Below are positions 34,379-48,000 of a DNA stretch of 64,000 nt, piece after piece. The number at the start of each line of letters is the position of its first letter. Within the stretch, counting starts at the first letter, position 1. The position numbers and the translations under genes were made by a program. Origin of the DNA: Paragordius varius (lineage: Eukaryota > Nematomorpha); the NCBI GenBank assembly GCA_964247055.1, contig OZ176050.1, positions 12,958,001-13,022,000 of the forward strand, in the 5' to 3' direction. The notes below the pieces were generated by a model, which was given only the letters and a program-made list of their open reading frames with translations, searched no databases and had not been told where the DNA came from.

Positions 34379-34960
34379 CACTTGGATACAACACCTCATT
34401 TTAGTCCTTCGATTCAAATTGGGGTAGTTGGATACCCCAGGCCTGTTTAAAATCAAATACTTTAAAAGGTATCGAGGGAATCGAAACCCTGGCAAAATTT
34501 TGCACTTATATAACATTAATAAACCGAAATATATAAAAAAAATTCATTCAAAAATACTTGATATTATTTATTTTAAGCAAAAACCAAAAGGCAAAAATTT
34601 CGTCAACGTGACATGTGTCAAATTGTAAAATTAAAAAATAATACAAAATAAACCACTTTGTCTATTTCTATCAATGTTAGATGTAATTAACATAAAAAAT
34701 TAGCTTTAGTTTTACCCTTAAAATTAATTGAAGACGATATTTTGCAAAAATTTTGTAAAATAAAAATGGCGTCCAAGTAGTTTCAGATGGAACTTTTTTT
34801 TCAAAACAAAATTTTATTTAGATATTTTGCTATATTTATGTAATTTTTATCAGGATAGAAGCATAAATTTAAATTGGGACCGTTTCCTTCAATAGTTTTT
34901 TAAAAATATTAATTTAAATTTAGTCTGGCGTATTTAGATACCCCAATTTGAATCGAAGTG
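34379..34960 (+). mobile_element. piggyBac-like non-autonomous element, family C, copy 2
   Basis: The reference copy. 582 bp flanked by TTAA on both sides (34375-34378 and 34961-34964). Ends are CACTTGGATACAACAC and, at the right, CGAAGTG. Internal inverted repeats CTTCGATTCAAATTGGGGTA surround both ends. TTAA duplication plus a CACTTGGAT start fits the piggyBac superfamily. No ORF of a transposase. Confidence 0.85.
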
Positions 34961-34964
34961 TTAA

Positions 34965-36070
34965 ATTTTATTTTTGAAATCCATTTCGACCTCTTATATG
35001 GCGAAGGTTTCACCATATGTTTCCACCAGCAAAATTTTCAATAGCTTTTCTCTTCTGATGCAATAAGAGCACGTATTATAAATATCAGAACAGATTTTGA
35101 CATGATTGCAGAACTTTTTGCATGTTGTTTAATAACGGATAAAAAAATCGCGACTGTGTCGGATCGATTGACTGCGTACGTTTCGCTGGCGTGATCCCTT
35201 AGTACCGACAGTCATTACTAAAAGATCATTGTAAATAACATGATTTTTTTAGGTTACCGAAAGATAAAATATCTGGCAAGATTATATAATGGCATAAATG
35301 TAACAATCTTCTTTTATTGTCTTTTATGTATTCTTTAATTGCCCAGTGTCGACAAATGATATCCTGATGAGTATATATTGGATATGGGTTATATTATCAC
35401 TTTTGTAGTAATTGTTCCATATCAGAAGATGGCATTGCGCAAATTTTATTAAATAAACTTTTTTGGGAAAGTTACATCTATTCTAATAGATAATTACATG
35501 CAAAAAAAGTTATCAAAAACAATTAATTTTAGATGTGGGCTCCGAAAGTCCCACATTTTTGCTTCTAAAATGTAGTTCTCTGAGAATAAAATACCGGAAT
35601 TAGCTATGAATTTCTTAAAAGATGCTATATCATGGCATAAAAAATATATAAATAAAAAAATGCATACTTTTATAAATAATATATATGAAAATTTTATAAA
35701 CCGTATTTTTATTGTATTTTAGATGATAAAACAGTTAAAATACTCCTAGATATATGATAATAAATATATGGTTTAAAATTTTAGTGAAAACAACTTTAGA
35801 TATTATCCGCTGAGAAAAATACACCAATATATGCATAAAAAATTTATTATATATTTAAGTTAAATTTTTTTGATAATAAATGATAATAATGACAATCATG
35901 ATATTGACACTGATATTATCTGAATAAAAAATTGTTATGGTAAAATAATATATTTAAAAACTTTCATCATTTAAACAATATTTAATTTGATTATTATAAT
36001 AAATATAACATTTGTACCATTTTTTTGTCCATTTACCATATGTAATTCGACACGATTTTTCGCTACCAAA
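34965..36070. other. 5' flank of WAPL with a palindrome-family fragment
   Basis: 35415-35620 resembles one arm of the palindrome at 4120-4860 (TGCGCAAATTTTATT, GATGTGGGCTCCGAAAGTC). The remainder is AT-rich and should hold the WAPL promoter, but no specific site could be supported. An in-frame upstream Ile start at 35987 extends the open frame by 28 residues, judged to be leader. Confidence 0.45.
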
Positions 36071-39000
36071 ATGTTGGAAACTTCAAGCAGTTATAAAGAC
36101 GATAAATATGATGAATATTATCTTGGAAAGACTGAAGAAACAAATAAAAACTTGTCTGTGAACAATCAAAAAATTATTTTTCACAAATGGGGCTCTTTTA
36201 GTTATTCCTCTCTTAAGCCTTGTACAAATACGGCAACGCCTTCTCCCGATTTAACTTCAAAATTTATATCTAAACCAAAGAAAATTGATACATCACCTCA
36301 TGCTTTTAACGTAACGTCGAGATTTGATCCTTTTTATTTTGAGGATGAGAAAGCTCCCCCGAAGTTAAGTAACAGTTACCTTAAACCCATTAATAAAGAG
36401 AATGTATCACGTAAACGCTCTGCTTCGAAACTTGTCAAAAATATTTTAAAGAAAAATAAAAAGTTGGCTCAAAAGAACAATCCTGTTTCCAAGGAACAAA
36501 CATCCGGACCACCAGCTAAACGATTTTTTAAAATTTCTTCACCAAGATTTAACCAGTTAAATCATAAATCAACAGTATCAAATAAATCTTTATCCGATAT
36601 TATTGCAAAGAATTCAGTCACTCGTGTAAAAATTCCAAAGCCATCTAAAAACAATGAATCATTTAATGACGTTTATAAAAAGTCGAAAATGTTAAAAACG
36701 CCCGTAAAAACATCTCCAAGCCTTTCTTCTCAAACATCTACACATTCTGGGACGCCTAGACTTTCAAGAAATTCCTTAAAAGCAGGAAGCGTAATATTTA
36801 GTAAAGTTGGTTCAGACATTAAATTAACACCCACATCAACCCTAATAAAGTCAGCTAAACAAAAAAGTTTGCTGAGAACTGTTAGTGACAACAAAAAAGT
36901 TTTGTTTAAAAAACAACCTTCTTCGTCTTCATCAACCACCAAAAGTAAAACTGGTGATGGTCTTTCCAACGGAAGCCATGTTTCTTCAAAGCTTGTCAAA
37001 TCCGGTCAAAACGTCGCAAATCACTTGCAAAATGGATTGGTATTGAATGGGCATTCTATCGATTCGACAGTACCCACGTTAAAAGAAAATTTAGCCGCTC
37101 AAAATACTGAGGACCCTGAAACAGCACCTAGACGACGTACTTCTACACGATTACGTTTCTCTAATACTAATGAAAAAAATCAGGGGCTTAATGGAGTAGT
37201 TACCAGTACTGTTTCAAAGATCAAAGCAAAAAATAGATCCGATTCCTACGACGCAGACACCAGTAAAATAATTGATGATGATAATGTGAATGAGGATTCA
37301 CCTTTAGCTTCTTTACAAATAGCTGAATATACGAAAAACCCTAAAATAACCAACACATCTAAAACAACTACCAAAATAAAACAAAATGAAAAGCTAAGAA
37401 AAAAATATAAAAACTCTACTTCTGCTTTCTCGTCTAAAGGCTCCAACCAAAATAAATCCGAGATTGAGAACAAAGGTGGTGAAATTTCGTCAGATACTGA
37501 GGATGAAAAGCCTTTGGCTGTTTTAGTTAAAACATCTATTACTACTCCTATTATCAATAATGCACCAACCAAAAAATTAATTTTGCCCCCTAAAAAACGT
37601 ACAAGAGGTGTGCTGTCAAGCGAAGATACTCTGACACTTGTCGTCACAAATGATGCTTCAGCAAATACTACTGATGTCAAAACAAATGTATTGAGTACAG
37701 AGATGGATGTAATAAAAGGCTCCCAAGAAAATGTCCATATTAATCCACCCAATAATGATTTTACACCAGTTATATCAGCAGAACAAGGAGAGGAACGGCG
37801 AGAAAGTCCTGCCGAAATTTTAAGAACTGAACATTTGGACACATCAACTGCCAGTAGTAGCTCACTCAATACAACACCCCTAAAGACGTCTCCACAACCA
37901 AATCAGCATCTAAGCCCTCCAACATTGAATGATAAAACTAAAAACTCTCCGCCTAAAAATGATAGTATTAAAAGTTTAATAAATGACCATATTGATGATA
38001 TTGATCATAATAACGAAATTATTGAGAAAGATACAGTAGTACGACCGGTTAAAGTTAGTGTGATAAAAACTGTTGATTCCTTTAAAAAACGAGATAAAGT
38101 AACCACCTCAAAATTATCTTCGATCCCCTCCATTCATGAAAGTTATCCATCCAAATATGCACATCCTGTCTCATCAAATAACACAAACCTTGTTGTCAAA
38201 CCACGTGAGCGCAAAATATTTACGTCCTCTAAGGTAATTTATTTTATTTTGAATGTTATCTAATTTATTCATTTCATAAGTTTTGACATGATAAATGTGC
38301 GTAAAAATGTTACAAAATTTCGTGTTGATTACACCCCAAAAAACTGAGTATATAAATGGGTGCGTTGAGTATTGAAAATTAACTATTGACAACTAAAAAT
38401 AAAAGTATACAAAGTAAATTTAAGTAATTGGGTAAATGAGTTGTTATTGATTGATTTCAACTATTGTACGACATTACTTGTTCGACTATCAACATATTTC
38501 GCCAATTTGCCAAACAAACTGTTTATGAGTTTAAGCAGGGCACCCGATCCATCTGCACCAGCGCCTCCGGGTTTAATTGCTTGACCGGCGGCACCGGCAG
38601 CTGGTAAATGGGTTTGATGAGCCTTTTTCCACATTTGAATGCCCGAGTGCAAAAAGTTCTTCAAGAAAGTTTTGGCTTTCTTAGCATCCTCAGGGGCTAG
38701 GTCTACGCGATACTTCTCCAAAAACTTGGACATTGGATCCGTGGGTGGGAGTTGATTGAGGGGTCTTTTATCGGTTCCTTTGTATCTAGTATATATCCAT
38801 GGAATAAATGGATCATAACAGAAAAAAAGTTCTGTATTTTCCCTAATATATACCCCATTTACATATCATGAAATTTCTGCCATGATTATGTGACCGTAAA
38901 ATCATTTTTAAGACAAAATTCTGATTATATGTGTGATAAAATACAACTAGAACTTTTTTCATCATCGATGTTTCATTTGTTTAAAAATATGGTGAACTGT

Positions 39001-42000
39001 TTTATTTAAATCTTAAAGAATTGATTATGAAAAGTTAATCTGCCTATAAAAAATTTTTATAAAGAAAATAATAATTATGAATAATTATTAAATTGCTCTA
39101 CCCATTAACCCAACCGTTTAAAAAAATAAAAAATCCTACACTTTTTTCATTATTGATTAACTGATAGAAAAGTTTTATAGAGGCAATCGTTTTCTATTAA
39201 AATAGGTAAGAAAACACATTATGTGGGAACAATACATGAAATACAATGCTAAAAATATCCTTATATTGGCGAAGGGTAAATATGGTATGCATGTAAATAA
39301 GTAAAAATATTTAATTTACTCGTCTATTGCCGTGCATGAGATGTTTCATTTTACATATATGGCTTAACTAATAAAATCAAAAAATTTCATACATGCCAAC
39401 AGACGAGTAAATTAAATACCCTTTTATCCATTTAAGATACAGATATGGCTTATATAATTATAACTGTGCTTGTTATTGTCTATTAAATTAATAATTAATT
39501 AATTATACCTCACAATGTTATCAAACAAGATGTCAAAGTAATGATCATACAGGGCAGTTTTATTTTTATGTTGTTGAATCGGGGGGTGTTGTGGAACTCC
39601 TCCAGGAGCTACGGTTCCACCCGCTGGTACAGAGGTGGGGACCAAGTCACTAGCGGCTTTAGCTTTAATCTTGTCTTTAATGAAATCAATGTCATCTTTT
39701 TTATCGTTTGACAAATCACCCGTGATTTGATGGAATTTTTTTACGACCGGTTGATACTTTTTAAGATCATCCACCTTAACATCCTTGAGTGATGTGTCCA
39801 AAAATTTTCCAATCCCTTCATCAAAAGCCTTGTGCAAAATATCATCTTTTGAACCGAAACGTTGAAATGGAGCAGTTTCATCCACTACGATTTCGCGTCC
39901 AGCCACATAATTTAATACAGCGACCAGAGAAACTATTAGAAATTGTGCAAACATCATTTTTATGGGTTAGGGTATATTATAATAGATGGCTAGAGGCAAA
40001 AAGAAATTGTGATTATGAAAGCATAAAAGTTTTGTTAATATATTTGATTCTATTATTAGAAAGTTTAACGATTAATATATTTCATTTTTTATCAATTAAA
40101 CTTTGTTGTTTTTTTGGGTGACCTTACTACTTTTATTACTGCTAACTAAGTGAATCTTACTGATCTACTCTTTATTATATAGCTCAATAGTTTAATTTAA
40201 TAAAAGTTTGAGGCTTTGAACAACTGTAAATTGAATATGTTTTTGCCTCCGCAAAATATGTGTGACAATAAACTTTGTTTTGTTTTCAAGATTATAGATA
40301 GAGTATGTTGAATCTGTCAACCGTTTTTTGACACCCCAAACACTTTTAAAAACAACGCATACTAGCTCTTTAGCAAGATATTGAATAAATTATATGTATA
40401 AAACAATTAAATTTTCTGCCAATAAGTAATGTATAATTTCTGAATTTAATTTTAATGATTTCATATATATATATACATAATCAATATATCAAAAAGTACA
40501 TACTTTGTAATCAATCGATATTAGTATAAACTAATTAAATGATTGTGGCAATATCAATTATTAAGTATATAAGTTTAATGGCTAATTTTTCACTAAGTTT
40601 CGCTAGTTAAGTTTAAAATTCAGAGCATAGTATGTTTATACAATAGTAGAATCATTTTTTTTATAATTTGAATGTACTAATATATAACAATTTTCGCGTT
40701 CAATAGTTTTATGAAAAAAAGATTAAATTTGTTTAAATTTCATGCGACACTTTTGGCCTTTATGACATCCATTGTGATAATTTACCGCAATTGATATATA
40801 TCATTTTGAGTTATCACAGATTTCAGAAAATTTAAATTATATTTGTTTGTGAAATTTAAGTTTCTGAATATACAATATTCTACGCTATGATTCTCACCAT
40901 AATTGAATTACTTGCGTTAATATTGAGAAATAAAATTTCTGTATCAAAAAATTATTGATAGGCCAGATTTATTATAGATCTATCTTTGAATTATTAGTAT
41001 TATACTTCTTTTCAACAGACTAAATAATTTTTATATATATAAACTTTGCAGAGTGTCTTATTTTAGAATTTATTTCTGTTTTGGTGTCTTTACTTGGGAT
41101 AAATATAGTAGGGGTTTATACCAATCTTTATAGAAAAACTTTAAATGACCTGTCAGTTAAAGTGTGTTTGTCTAATAATGGGGTTTTTGTAATTAAGATT
41201 TTTTTTATGTTAATCCTTTTCCATTTTTTTCCAAATTTGATATTTATCCTCGTTACCAATTACAGTATGAGTAAGTATACATTGCTCGAAAGTTATTAAT
41301 TATTGCCAAATAGTAAAGAAAACAAAGGGCAGTATTATTGGCTTTTAGTTATTTTTTTCACTTTTTACTATAAATAGCCAATTATACCGCCTTTTGTTTT
41401 CTTTACTTTTTAGCAATATTTAATTACTTTCTAGCAATAATTTGAAATAAAAATATATTAATAATTTAATTTTTTCTAAATTGCAATTGAGCTGGGCAGT
41501 GGCCTCTCCAGTAAATTATATTCAATATTTGTTGGCGCCCTTATGTAAAAATATATGCAGAATAAAATATATTATTTATCATTAATCGGCTCCCTTTTGA
41601 TTATAACGCTCATATCTGTGCAGATATTATAAAATTGATGCACACTATTTTATTTTTCAAAACGAATATTTTTTTCCATTTGATTTACTAATTTATCAAT
41701 TATTTATTTCCAATTATATTGACTCTACAGTAAACTGGCATAAAGCTATTAGTTTGTATCAATCAATAATATATAAAAAAATTTAATTGATAAATTTTAA
41801 ACTATACTAGTCCATGAAATGCAATCGGAATTGCTGTAAACGGATCAAACATATTATTTTTTTAGTTATTCAATTCTCAATACTGTTTTTTCTTTATTTA
41901 AAACTATATAATTTTTGATTTTTAGAGAAAAGTAGCACGTATAAAAACATTTTGCTGTTTATATGTTTTCATTTTTTTTGGCATATTGCCTCGAATTTAA

Positions 42001-45000
42001 ATAATTTGACCATCTGTAAATCAAATAACATTGAAATTATAGCCATGAGAATCGCACTGGAATAAAATTTTTGGCTCAAAATTTCTTGAAACCACTGTTT
42101 TTAAAATATTTATTTTTTTGAAAAATAGTAATTAACACTGACTTGTAATAGGTATCTTTTCGGTTTTGTTGCCCTTATTTAATTTTTCTATGTCGTCTTT
42201 AAAATTAATTTTACAAGAACTCCCTATATATCTGACACCAATCAACATTATGCTTTTTTATTAATACTTTTGAATTTTATATGAATTTTTTGTCCCCGGG
42301 GCCTAAATTTGTAATTAAATATAAAAAGGAAAGTTTATAGATTTTTGATTGTACAAAATATCCTAGAATATTTAAAGATCAAATATTTGAGTGGTTGAGC
42401 CATGATAAATTATATTTAAATTTATAAAATTAATTCACGTAGTTTACAATAATTGCAGTTGGTCTCTATGTATTACTTTTAATGGGATTAATAATAATGG
42501 TTTTTTTATAAAGTTCTGGTTATTTTATTAAGTTTACTGCTTTCTTCCCCACGGTTAATAAGTTTGGTTTGATTTGCATTTATGTGGCGTGCTTTGATGA
42601 TCCTTATCTTAATTATAGGGATGTCCAACACGCTTATTTCGGTACTCAAAAGTGTTCTAAAAATGTTTAAATAAATAAAAAATTGGAATCAAATTTACAA
42701 TTATTTAGATAATCTAGTATCCAACAATAGGCTAAAAATTATAAAAAAAAACCCAAAATTATGAAATCAGCCGCCGCGAACATATTTGTGTTGGAACCCC
42801 TGTTTTAATGTTTTGTTTTTCAATGTAAAAAATATTAATTTCTCTACTAATTTTTGGTCATGGTAATATAGGCGTTGAATGCTGATGATTCAAGTTTTAT
42901 GTGTTTTTTAATTCGTTTGTCGATCCGGTCTTTTTGTTTGACCAATGTAACAATAATAATATTCACAGTTTGTTTGATGTAGTTTCAAAATTTTTTTGGT
43001 TTTCTTCCGATTTTAGGGGTATGGATTGTGAATAAACTCTAATTTCTTTTTTCAGTTTTTTCGCTATTCTCTTATTGTACAGTAAATTTTTTTTACTGTG
43101 ATTTCGGTTTTTCTTTATTTTGAATTTATTTAATTCCTAGGGCTAATATGTTTTGTAATTTTAGGCATGATTGGTTGATTCATGTAAGGGTAGTTATGAG
43201 CAAATAATATTCTTGTCCGGGGCGCTGTAATTATGGATATAAAAGTGGCAGGAGTACGACTTATAAACGCTTGAGTCAATTTTAATGTTATCAACTGAAG
43301 TTAACATCTAGAGGCAAACAGTCATAAAGCGTTAATATCTCATTACTAATAATTTATAACAAAAAATCTAGTGTTAAATTTTTTGGGTTTTTCGCAATTT
43401 TACTTTTTTAAATATGTTTTTTTAAATAACGTATTTAAAGGGCATATAATGCAAATTTTATATACCCAATATCATAAATATTTTTAAATTTGAAATAAAT
43501 CTGGGTTAGAAAACCAATGCAAAAGGTATTAAGTTTTTACAAACACTTTAATAAATATCAATATACCTCCTGAAATGACTTTTAATTTGATTCAGTTATC
43601 GAGGAATATTATACAAAAAGGTTTTAAATTTAATATTACCATCTACACCAGAGGTGTCCAACACACGAATGGCTTCGCGGGCCGCGTCTGAAAGATATGT
43701 GTGGACATTCATATATAATTATATTAGATATCAAATATAAGACTGTATGATGCATACACAATATAACATTTTAGTTTTTGCCAATTAGATAAACAAATAT
43801 AGAAAAATTATTTTCAGAATTTACTTACTAAGATTTTTCCAGCATATTTTAAATGGATATCCAGATTTTCTCGCGGCCTAAAGGCGGGCTACTTGTTGGC
43901 TATACCTGATCTAAATGTGTTCCAATCAGTGAGCATAAAAAATATCCCAATGAAATATATATATTCACTCTAATGGATAGATCTATCATTCTTAAACTGC
44001 TTTTGGTTTTGTGAATTTATTATTAATTTTTCATAAAACTACAACATTCAAAAAGCAAAACAATATTTAAATTTTAAACCCCTGTAAAATGGGCTCTCTT
44101 GAAAACGAGGAAATGCCCAGATTGTGCGATAACAATTTCTAATATATGTTGGATTTTGCCATCAAAATAAATTTTTTTTAAGAAAAGCATTGTTGAAGCA
44201 AGCGTGGCGTTATCGATAATTATAAATATAACCACTTTATATTGGATTCTGCATAATGAATGGGGTTAAAATACCAGAAAAATTAGGTCAAAAGGAATTT
44301 TTTTAGCTTTAGTGTTAAGAGTTTTTGAATAAATTTTTGAAAAAAAAACACTTTAATGAGAAATTTTGCGTTTAAGTTTATCTTTATGATAAATGTTAGT
44401 TAACAAATTAAATTTATGTATTTATCCATTGTACTTAATTTTATTTAATCCACAAAAAATGCGATTTTCGATTTTGGCTTATAAAAAAAATAAATATAAT
44501 ACTTTTCATATCTTAACCCCATTTATTATTTCGAAATTCAATATCCTAATTTTAGCCATTAACACATGGGTACAACACTTTCATTTCAGGCCTTTTCAAA
44601 TTGGATACTTTAAAAAATATGGAATGAATTGAAACCATGGCAAAAGTTTGCACTTATATAACATTAATAAATCGATTTAAAAAAATTTATTCAAAAATAC
44701 TTGATATTACTTATTTTGAGGGAAACCTCAAAGGTAAAAAACATGACATGTGATTAGCTAAATTTAAAAATAATACAAAAAATTTATGCGTTTATATCTA
44801 TGGATGTGATTTCAATAAAAAATAAATTTTTTAGCATTAGAATCAAATAAACACATTTTGCAAAAATGTAAAATTAAAATGGCGTCGAAGTAGTTGGATA
44901 TAAAAACCTTTTTTTTGATACTAAATTTTATTTAGATATTCGGCTTATTATGTATTTTTATCAGGATAGGAGCATAAATTTAAATTGGGACCGTTTCTTT

Positions 45001-48000
45001 CAGTAGTTTTATAAAATATTAATATAAATATAGTCTGGGGTATATAGACCCAATTTAAATCAAAGGGTTATTAATATACATATTGTCTACATTTTTTATA
45101 AATTCTCTTCTCTATTTAATATATGTTAACATATAAAATCATGAATATTAGACTCAAATTTATTGAGCTTTGTTCTTTTCAGATTGTTTTATTTTATTGT
45201 GTAAATTTTTGATATAATTATTTAATTTTCTCAACTGCAGCGGTATATAAATTTTCAATTTATATTATAAATACTTTAAATCCCCCTATTCAATCACGAT
45301 AATAGAAAAGATTTTAAGATTTATTATTTTTAATAGTTGACATATAAGTTAGTTTTAAGTCATTCCATTTTTTGACTAAAGAACACATTATATGCCCAAA
45401 TATACAGTAAAAATTGAAAATATGCAGAGAAAGCGTAAAAATATAAAGACAAATATTTTTTTCTAAAAGACAACCATACTTTATAAAGCTTGTTTTTTTA
45501 AATGTATATCATTGTTAAAAATTGCAAAGTATTAAATAGAAATGTATATTGGTAACAATCAATTATAAATTTTATAATTGTAATTAAATATTAAATGCGA
45601 AAAATTAAGGTTTAAGAAAGTATGGTTGGTTGTCTTTTAGAAAAAAAATATTTCTCCTTATATTTTTACGTTTGTCCGTATAATTTCAATTATTACTGTA
45701 TTTATTTATCCATTTGATATTGATTATCACAATTTACTCTTTGATTTGTTATATTAATCAATTGTTGTTGACCAATGATGTTATATCTAGAATTATTGTA
45801 AAATCAATAACAATTTTTTTCCGTTTAAGGTTAGGAAGGATACATTGTTCAAAATTTATGCATAAGAATAAAGAAGATATTTTTCAAATTCTCAGACGCT
45901 TATGTTTAAACAAGACTTGTTATTTGTTTTAATGATTAATAAGATTCCAATTCCCATTACTAAACATATTATACATTATGAGAATTTTATATTTTATAAA
46001 GCATATATTTCTTTATATTTTTTCTTTAGCGGCAAATACGATTCAGCACTTACAGTCATGTATCCTTTATTTTATCAAAAAATTTTTTTTTTGTTAAATG
46101 GGTATAAATATTTGGTAAAGAATGGAAAAACAAGAGCTCTATGGTAATTCTTATACTTTTTAGATGAATTATGATATTGTTAATACCATAGAGCACTTGT
46201 TTTTACCATTCTTTACCAAATATTTATACCCACAAAAAAATAAATTTTTGATAAAATAAAAAATACATGTTTGTAAGAGTTTATTGCTTTTAAATTATAT
46301 ATAAACTTAGCCTTTGCAAAAATATAATCTTTTTTGATTTTGGTTGCAGGAATGTCCAACACGCTTTTTTAGGTACTCAAAAGTTCTCTAACATATGTTA
46401 AAAAAATAAAAAAATAGATTTCAATCAAACGATTATTGATATCATCCAAAATTTGGGGTAAAAATAAATAAAAAACCAAAATTTATCAAAGCAGCACGCG
46501 AAATATATGTGTTGAACACCCTGTTTTAAAGGCTTAAGGCCCCCCATTAGGAATATCATTTGCTGATATATAAGAATGTGTTAAACACAAATATGTTTTG
46601 AATTAATTCTTTTTAACAAAGTTTTATTAACCAACCAAGAGTTTATCAACAAAAGGGCCTTTCCGGTCACTTCTTATGGATCAATTACAGTCATGTATCC
46701 TTTATTTTATCAAATATTTATTTTTTTTCGTTAAATGGGTATAAATATTTGTTAAAGAATGAAAAAACAAGAGCTCTATGGTAATTCTTATACTTTTTAG
46801 ATGAATTATGATATTGTTAATACCATAGAGCACTTGTTTTTACCATTCTTTACCAAATATTTATACCCACAAAAAAATAAATTTTTGATAAAATAAAAAA
46901 TACATGTTTGTAAGAGTTTATTGCTTTTAAATTATATATAAACTTAGCCTTTGCAAAAATATAATCTTTTTTGATTTTGGTTGCAGGAATGTCCAACACG
47001 CTTTTTTAGGTACTCAAAAGTTCTCTAACATATGTTAAAAAAATAAAAAAATAGATTTCAATCAAACGATTATTGATATCATCCAAAATTTGGGGTAAAA
47101 ATAAATAAAAAACCAAAATTTATCAAAGCAGCACGCGAAATATATGTGTTGAACACCCTGTTTTAAAGGCTTAAGGCCCCCCATTAGGAATATCATTTGC
47201 TGATATATAAGAATGTGTTAAACACAAATATGTTTTGAATTAATTCTTTTTAACAAAGTTTTATTAACCAACCAAGAGTTTATCAACAAAAGGGCCTTTC
47301 CGGTCACTTCTTATGGATCAATTACAGTCATGTATCCTTTATTTTATCAAATATTTATTTTTTTTCGTTAAATGGGTATAAATATTTGTTAAAGAATGAA
47401 AAAACAAGAGCTCCATGGTATTAACAATATCATATTCATCAGAAAAGTATAAGAATTACCATAGAGCTCTTGTATTTTCCATTCTTTACCTAATATTTAT
47501 ACCCATTTAACGAAAAAAATAAATTTTTGATAAAATAAAGGATACATGACTGTAGTAAGATCACCAAATATAAAACTAAATAAATGCCTTTAAAAGCAAT
47601 ATAAATATTGCATCCCGAACGCATCAAACTCCAACACTTTTTGTGAATCAAGGTGTCTTAAGAAAAGGGTGTAACAGACCCACGTCGCTACTGGTCACAG
47701 GAGACGTCTCTTGCTGCTGTGATTCCAAACTATTCCAATGAATGATGTGTCAGTGATAGCCGCTTATTTGTTGTTTGACTTCTTGGAGGCATTACATTAT
47801 GTTTCAAACCTAAGACATGCATAATCAATGTTGACTGCAATATCCATTAAGATTATTTATATATACCATAAAATGCGTCACTATCTTAGGTTGATATTTT
47901 AGTCAAATTTAACGCAATTTTTTTGTATATACTACCTAATTTTATACTGAACACACTATGGAAATGGCGACAGTTAATTATTCACAAATGGTGTTTTATG

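Noticed and set aside
36730-37869. Minus-strand open frames of 89 and 207 codons opposite WAPL exon 1
   Set aside because: Shadows of the low-complexity plus-strand coding sequence; Ser/Leu/Val content mirrors Lys/Asn/Thr/Ser codons on the other strand.
45714-46147. Two plus-strand open frames of 72 and 81 codons in WAPL intron 1
   Set aside because: The second runs into a palindromic MITE arm, and both have Ile/Phe/Lys-rich composition expected from random AT-rich DNA.
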